Shown piece by piece: positions 59,419-64,000 of a stretch of DNA of 64,000 nucleotides (positions are counted from its first letter, which is position 1; the number at the start of each line of letters is the position of its first letter). The notes beneath the pieces are model-generated. The model had not been told where the DNA came from. It did no database searches and saw only the letters and a list, made by a program, of their open reading frames with translations. Made by a program: the position numbers and the translations under genes. The stretch covers positions 1 through 64,000 of the forward strand of contig NW_025954966.1 of assembly GCF_022376445.1 (NCBI RefSeq). Direction: 5' to 3'. Source of the DNA: Fomitopsis serialis. Taxonomy: Eukaryota > Basidiomycota > Agaricomycetes > Polyporales > Fomitopsidaceae.

Positions 59419-61056
59419 GACTGCTAGATGGTAGGCGGTGGTGGTGGTTTCGCGCGTGCGACACGATTGAGTGGTGAGAGCGAGGCCGTGAACGCGTTCA
59501 CGCGTTCACTGCAGAAAGTCCGATCCACGGGGACGGGCGTTTCCGAAACGCGCAACGCGCAACGCGAAACGTCACGAAGTGTTACCGACTGTGACCCGTT
59601 ACGCACCTTTTGTGGCCCGAGTACCAAGAATAGCAAGCTAAGTAAGCCGCTTCATTCAATTCATTTGGCTTATATGCTGCTTCAAAACCTCAGTAAGTAT
59701 TTTGGCTTTGCTGCTGGCAGTAGTTGAGTCTGTATTACAATGTGGCTGGTTGATTTCTCACAGAGTTTCCGAGCGCGCGGGCGCCCTGCAACCCGATTTG
59801 GAAAGCTCTTCCAAATCAGGCAATAAGCGCCCTACTTCGCGCGCCACTGGCTACATCCGAATGAGTTAATAGGCTACTCAAATCCAAATCTTCTTCAGAC
59901 ACTTGCTTGCTGCTCGGGGAAATCACTGTAATGAAATATTCGGAAGGGTCAATCGCAATTCACTTGGATCTACTGGGAGCAACACTGGGCTGACCGCTGC
60001 TGACCGAGCGACACACTGAGTGGCCCGATGCCCTGTAGGTGCTTTATCAGTTACCGTATTAAGTAAGTAACGCTGTGACGGACGTTTCGCAGAGGCGTTT
60101 CGCAGGGCGTTTCGCAAACGCGTTGCGCAACGCCTCTCCCAGTCGATCGGACGTTCTCGTTCACTGGCAAGCCTGCCCGTGTGGCCACGAGCGCGTATCT
60201 CACGTGAATCCGCTGACATAATCAGATCGTGGCGGTTACTGCCTCAAATTCCCAATCTTGCACTCAGCCAACTTCTTAGACGTGTCTGCAATAGATCGCG
60301 GCAAGCCTCTGGTCTTCTATGATGCATATAACCACTCAATATCTACAGAATCCATGCATGCCACGCATGTACTGAATCTGTTCTTTAATGACAAGGACCA
60401 GGTCTGCGGGAGGTCTTGTCATTTCGTCCGATGTGCGCCCGGCCTTCGCTAGTGCTGCGCGATTTGTGCCCAATGTCAGCGTAGACCCCGCAGGCCGTTG
60501 CGGCGGTGAACATTGCCTGGTAAAGCTTTCATCTCTGTACTCGTGTATCTCGCGCTGCTGCTGTCTTGTCCCACTAGACAATAACCACTGCTGCTGCTGG
60601 CGCAACGCGACACGGCCTATGCTTTGCCCCCCACGACCTTGCATTGTCCTTGGATACTGATGTAGGCAGGTATGTGTGATGCTTGCCCACCGAGACGATA
60701 CACGAAGCCACCTGCTTTTCATCGCGAACACAAAGACATGTCGGACCTCGCCGCAGCCAACGCCATGCGGCATCCTCGTTGCGCGCGGTACACGTCCGCC
60801 CACCGCGAGGATTCCGCCCACCCGCTTTGGCCGTCACCGCCACTCGGTGCGCTGTGCTCACTCTGATGCCTCATATAGGACGCAGGGGGACAATGAAATC
60901 CGCATTGATCGACCTCACTCGCCCGTTCCGTCTGCCCACAGGTGTGGCACATCTTTTTCGTCTTCTCGCAAGGATTCGATCGGGCTCGAGGCCCTCGACC
61001 ACGCTCACGCTCACGTTTCTGACCACTTTGTGTTCAGCAAGAGGCGAGTACAGACA
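59419..61056. other. Intergenic region with diverged inverted repeats
   Basis: Divergent promoter region between SCC3 (-) and the DFN kinase (+). 59495-59610 and 60055-60175 are diverged inverted copies rich in GCGTTTCG and GCGCAACG motifs; no gene lies between them. An open frame from 60676 runs into the kinase start but has no motif of its own. Confidence 0.45.
60083..60117. repeat. CGTTTCGCAG short tandem repeat
   Basis: Three copies of a 12-13 base unit (CGTTTCGCAG(A/G)(G)), followed by the palindromic GCGTTGCGCAACGC. Confidence 0.6.
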
Positions 61057-62905
61057 ATGCCTGGCCTCACATCATCGCCTTCCCGTTCTTCTCCCTCCCG
61101 GCCTATATCTAAGAAGCGCACTGCCGGAGAGAACACACCTAGAGCCCCCCTCGCGATGATCCACTTCAACGGAGAACCCGGCCCCTCGCATCGCAGGCGT
61201 ACAAGTGAGATCTTGGTCCGCCCTCCTCGAAGTCCGGTCAGGCTCGACGCCGGCGTCGACCGTTCAACAATCCGCCCCCGCTCGACGAGTCGTCCGGCTA
61301 CGAGTCGTTCGAGCGCTTCCGCTTCCTCTTCTTTTGCTGCTTACCAGAACCCGAGCTCTTCTGCCTGGCAGTCTGCTCCGCTGCCCGACGTGTCTTCGCC
61401 GCCGCCTACCCAAGAAAGGCTCTCTCGCAAGTCCTCGCGCGTCTTCGTCGGGTCAAGATCGTCATCGCGATCCTCGCACACGGACCGGACTCGATCACCG
61501 CAGCGGCGCTACTTCCAGCACGTGCGGCAGCTCCCCAAGGGACTTTCGGGACCTCCTATGCGTCTCTGGACCAAGCGAGCGGTCGCGTGCACTGCATCCG
61601 TGTATTTGCAAAGGCCAAGATGCGCGCGGACGGCCACCTTCATACCGGGCTGCTCACGGAGCTCTTGACGTACAAGCACATCTCGAAGCAGCCAGCGAAC
61701 CGCAGGGCGTTTCTCATGGAGCTGCAGGCCGTGCTCCAGAATGAGGACAGCGTCCTATTTGTAATGGTGCGGCTCCCGTTGTATGTACTTGAATCCAGAG
61801 TTGATGGGCGCTGTTGCAGCCGCTCATGCAGAACGACCTGCTTTCCGTTATCCAGGGTCCCGTGGATAGCTCGCGAGCCCGATGGTGGATCGCCCAAGTG
61901 GTCTGTTGATCTCGTGAACGTGTACCCGCGCCTATTGACCAACCGTTACCGCTTGTAGGCCCTCGGGATCGATGCGCTGCACGCTATGGGCATCATCCAC
62001 CGAGACATCAAGCCCGAGAACGTACTGCTCGATGCGCACACGAACATCGTACGTATCACCGACTTCAACGCTGCGTTCCTGCACCCGGGGGACGCGCCGC
62101 TGGAGACGGGCGCGGTCTACACCCGAGAATACGCTGGCAGCAAACCCTACCTGGCGCCCGAGATCGTCCGCCGGCAGTGGTACGGCAAGATGGTGGACTG
62201 GTGGTCGCTTGGCTGCATGATGTTCGACTTGGTTTCGGGCGAGGTGAGACAGCTACGCGCCAGCGCCAACTTCCATGTAGCGTGCTGAATTTGCTCTACG
62301 AATAGCTTCTCTTCGGCGACGAGGCGCAGCGGGCGAAGTACGCAAAGTGGGACGCCAAGAAGGAGGGCACGTCTTACTTGCGATGGGCTGCGGACCTCAC
62401 GCGCGATGAGGAGGGCGTCCTCTTGGGGGTGAGTTCCGTCCGCACTCTGAGCGAATTTGACGAGTGTCAGTAGTTTGACTGACGTGCGCGTTCTCTCAGC
62501 TGTTACACCTTGCGCCGAACTCTCGGTTCCAGCTGGCGCAGCTGCAGCGCCATCGGTACTTTGTCGATGAGAGAGGGTTCGTCCTCCCTACCACCGCGCT
62601 TCCGTATGTACTAAAGGGCTATTTTCGTAGATCCAATGTGTTCCATGTGCTCGGAGAGCAAATGCATGCTTCGCCAGGAAGTAGGTCGCTTCTTATCGAT
62701 GGTCATCGTAGCTTCGCTCAACGCCGATTTCTCAATTACAGCAGCCGCGCTAAGTCTGGAGAAGGCGCCCGAGATCGGTACCGCGTTGAAAGAGCCCGTT
62801 TCCTGCGCAGCATCGCTGTATCCTTGTCGGACAGACGAAGGAGGACCGTACGAATTCCGGGACTTTGCTTGGGCCCATCCTCGGGGGCCCTGGGGCTCTT
62901 CATGA
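61057..62905 (+). CDS. Serine/threonine protein kinase with DFN in place of DFG
   Basis: From ATG 61057 (MPGLTSSPSRSS; the frame is open further upstream, so the start is uncertain) a 160-residue Ser/Arg-rich leader precedes the kinase. The glycine loop (GTFGTSYASLD) is in the next frame because one G appears missing in the run 61539-61541. Then IRVFAKAKM (ATP lysine), MPLMQNDLLSVI (hinge), HRDIKPENVLLD (catalytic loop), ITDFNAAF (metal motif, Asn for Gly), GSKPYLAPE, DWWSLGCMMFDLVSGE and FGDEAQRAKYAKW. Introns at 61767-61819, 61901-61958, 62244-62305 and 62429-62499; two more lie after VDERG and near 62690. The likely end is EFRDFAWAHPRGPWGSS at 62905. DFN occurs in YANK/STK32 kinases and in basidiomycete AGC-like relatives. 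Substrate unknown. Confidence 0.8.
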
Positions 62906-64000
62906 CGCGCAGGCCCGCGTGGTTTGCGCGCTAACTTATCCATTAAGCGGACGTTCCGCACCACGCTCCTTCATTCTTCTTTCCGTCTCCCTGCATGTCG
63001 AGCGCTATTTTTATTGTTCTTATTCGCTACGAAGTCTTATGAAGGCACTATAATAGTGCGATTTGATGACGATAAGCTTCGATAATTCATTTCCCTGGGG
63101 TACTGTTCCTTGTTAGTCGCCCATTTCGGGACACCGTCATTCGAGGATGGGCTCGCAGGATGACACCTTATGCGGGGATGCCTGATCCGCAACTTCCAAA
63201 TTTCGGCCTAGATGTCCCGACTCATGTCTCTCTCCTCCGCCCCTCTGGAGGGAGAGTGTTTATTGCACTGATAAGTTGTAGACGTAAGTAGACCTATGGA
63301 ACACTGATCATTTAGGTGATGGGTGACAAGTACTGTATGGTGTTAGTACCGATTCTGTCCACATTCGTAAAACTGTACGTGCTTGATTGTAAAAGCACAG
63401 GCAGGATAGACATCGTTCAATCCCAAGTGCAGTAAGTGTATTCTCTCTGTCACAGATGACCACAAACTAGCTCAACGTTGATGATTATGTAGGTACCGGC
63501 GGGATAGGGCTCAGCACGTGGTCCGATGTGGCCTTGTTCGGCGACAATGGCTGGCATGTCCGGACAAAACTCACCTCGAAAACCAATCAAAAACGCCCGA
63601 TTTCGTCCGGATTCGATTTCACCCAAACGATCACTGATCAGGGGCCCTGGACTTCTGTGATCTTGAGATGGCTTCCCTGGCAGGACGTTCCGGTACGATG
63701 GGATCTCTTTGTGGTGTACCGGATTTGGAGCAAACTTCGAGGGCGCCGACGACGACGGATCTGCACTGAAGAATGAAGAGTCTCCGCCGGTTGAGACTCA
63801 GCACAGGGTCTTCATGAGACAGGTATTCGATCACCGCCTATCATTTCCTCGGTGCGGTATTTCGGAGCAGGAAATAGGTAGAAGTGTGCGTCGGGGATTT
63901 GTCGGAGGCCTGTATGTAATGAGATTTACTGTGAATGTGGGATGCTCTGTTGACAACGCCAGGCACATATATCTAGCTCATGCGACAGCTACGGTTGCTC
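62906..64000. other. Intergenic region at window end
   Basis: No supported gene. Short frames (for example 63528-63776) lack motifs and splice context. Confidence 0.45.

Noticed and set aside
63528..63776. 82-residue plus-strand frame near the window end
   Set aside because: Short, without motif or splice context; insufficient support.
1..64000. tRNA, rRNA or CRISPR loci
   Set aside because: No cloverleaf with A and B boxes, no rRNA-like conserved blocks and no regularly spaced direct repeats were seen; CRISPR is not expected in a fungus.

Overview
This window comes from a filamentous basidiomycete, most likely an Agaricomycete. Genes on both strands are broken by many very short introns (about 43-65 nt, GT..AG). 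The families present are typical of that class: a KDZ transposase, FunK1-type kinases, an F-box family, a Ty1/copia retroelement and a DFN-type kinase. I cannot name the genus from sequence alone.

Layout. (1) 12-9722 is one large DNA transposon of the Kyakuja-Dileera-Zisupton (KDZ) class. It has 0.85-0.9 kb terminal inverted repeats and three minus-strand genes: an apparently intact 10-exon transposase, an intact 5-exon basic-tail protein and a third protein of unknown role. (2) 10104-15891 holds an NT-C2 domain gene and two tandem F-box paralogs, the first broken and the second intact. (3) 15892-20297 is gene-poor. (4) 20298-25034 holds mitochondrial NADP-isocitrate dehydrogenase (+) and an F-box/WD40 protein (-). 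(5) 26155-31035 is a young copia element with same-length, apparently identical LTRs and a 5-bp target duplication; its polyprotein is cut by one stop codon in RNase H. (6) 32313-36139 holds an old-yellow-enzyme-type oxidoreductase and threonine synthase. (7) 36590-48750 is a triplicated FunK1 kinase locus. One copy is near full length, two share a large internal deletion, and one is also split by a 1,164-bp element with 283-bp inverted repeats. An acyl-protein-thioesterase-like gene sits between copies B and C. (8) 49527-62905 holds a large disordered coiled-coil protein, the cohesin subunit Scc3/STAG and a DFN-motif protein kinase.

An observation that matters for anyone using this annotation: in several otherwise conserved host genes the reading frame is lost by exactly one missing base, usually inside a short run of one nucleotide. 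Examples lie in the coiled-coil gene, SCC3, the DFN kinase, FunK1 copy B and possibly threonine synthase. This looks like residual assembly deletions rather than biology, so those genes are annotated as genes with noted frame breaks. The KDZ transposase and its 436-aa companion, the isocitrate dehydrogenase, the oxidoreductase, the thioesterase-like gene, the NT-C2 gene and F-box copy 2 all splice to open frames with no such correction.
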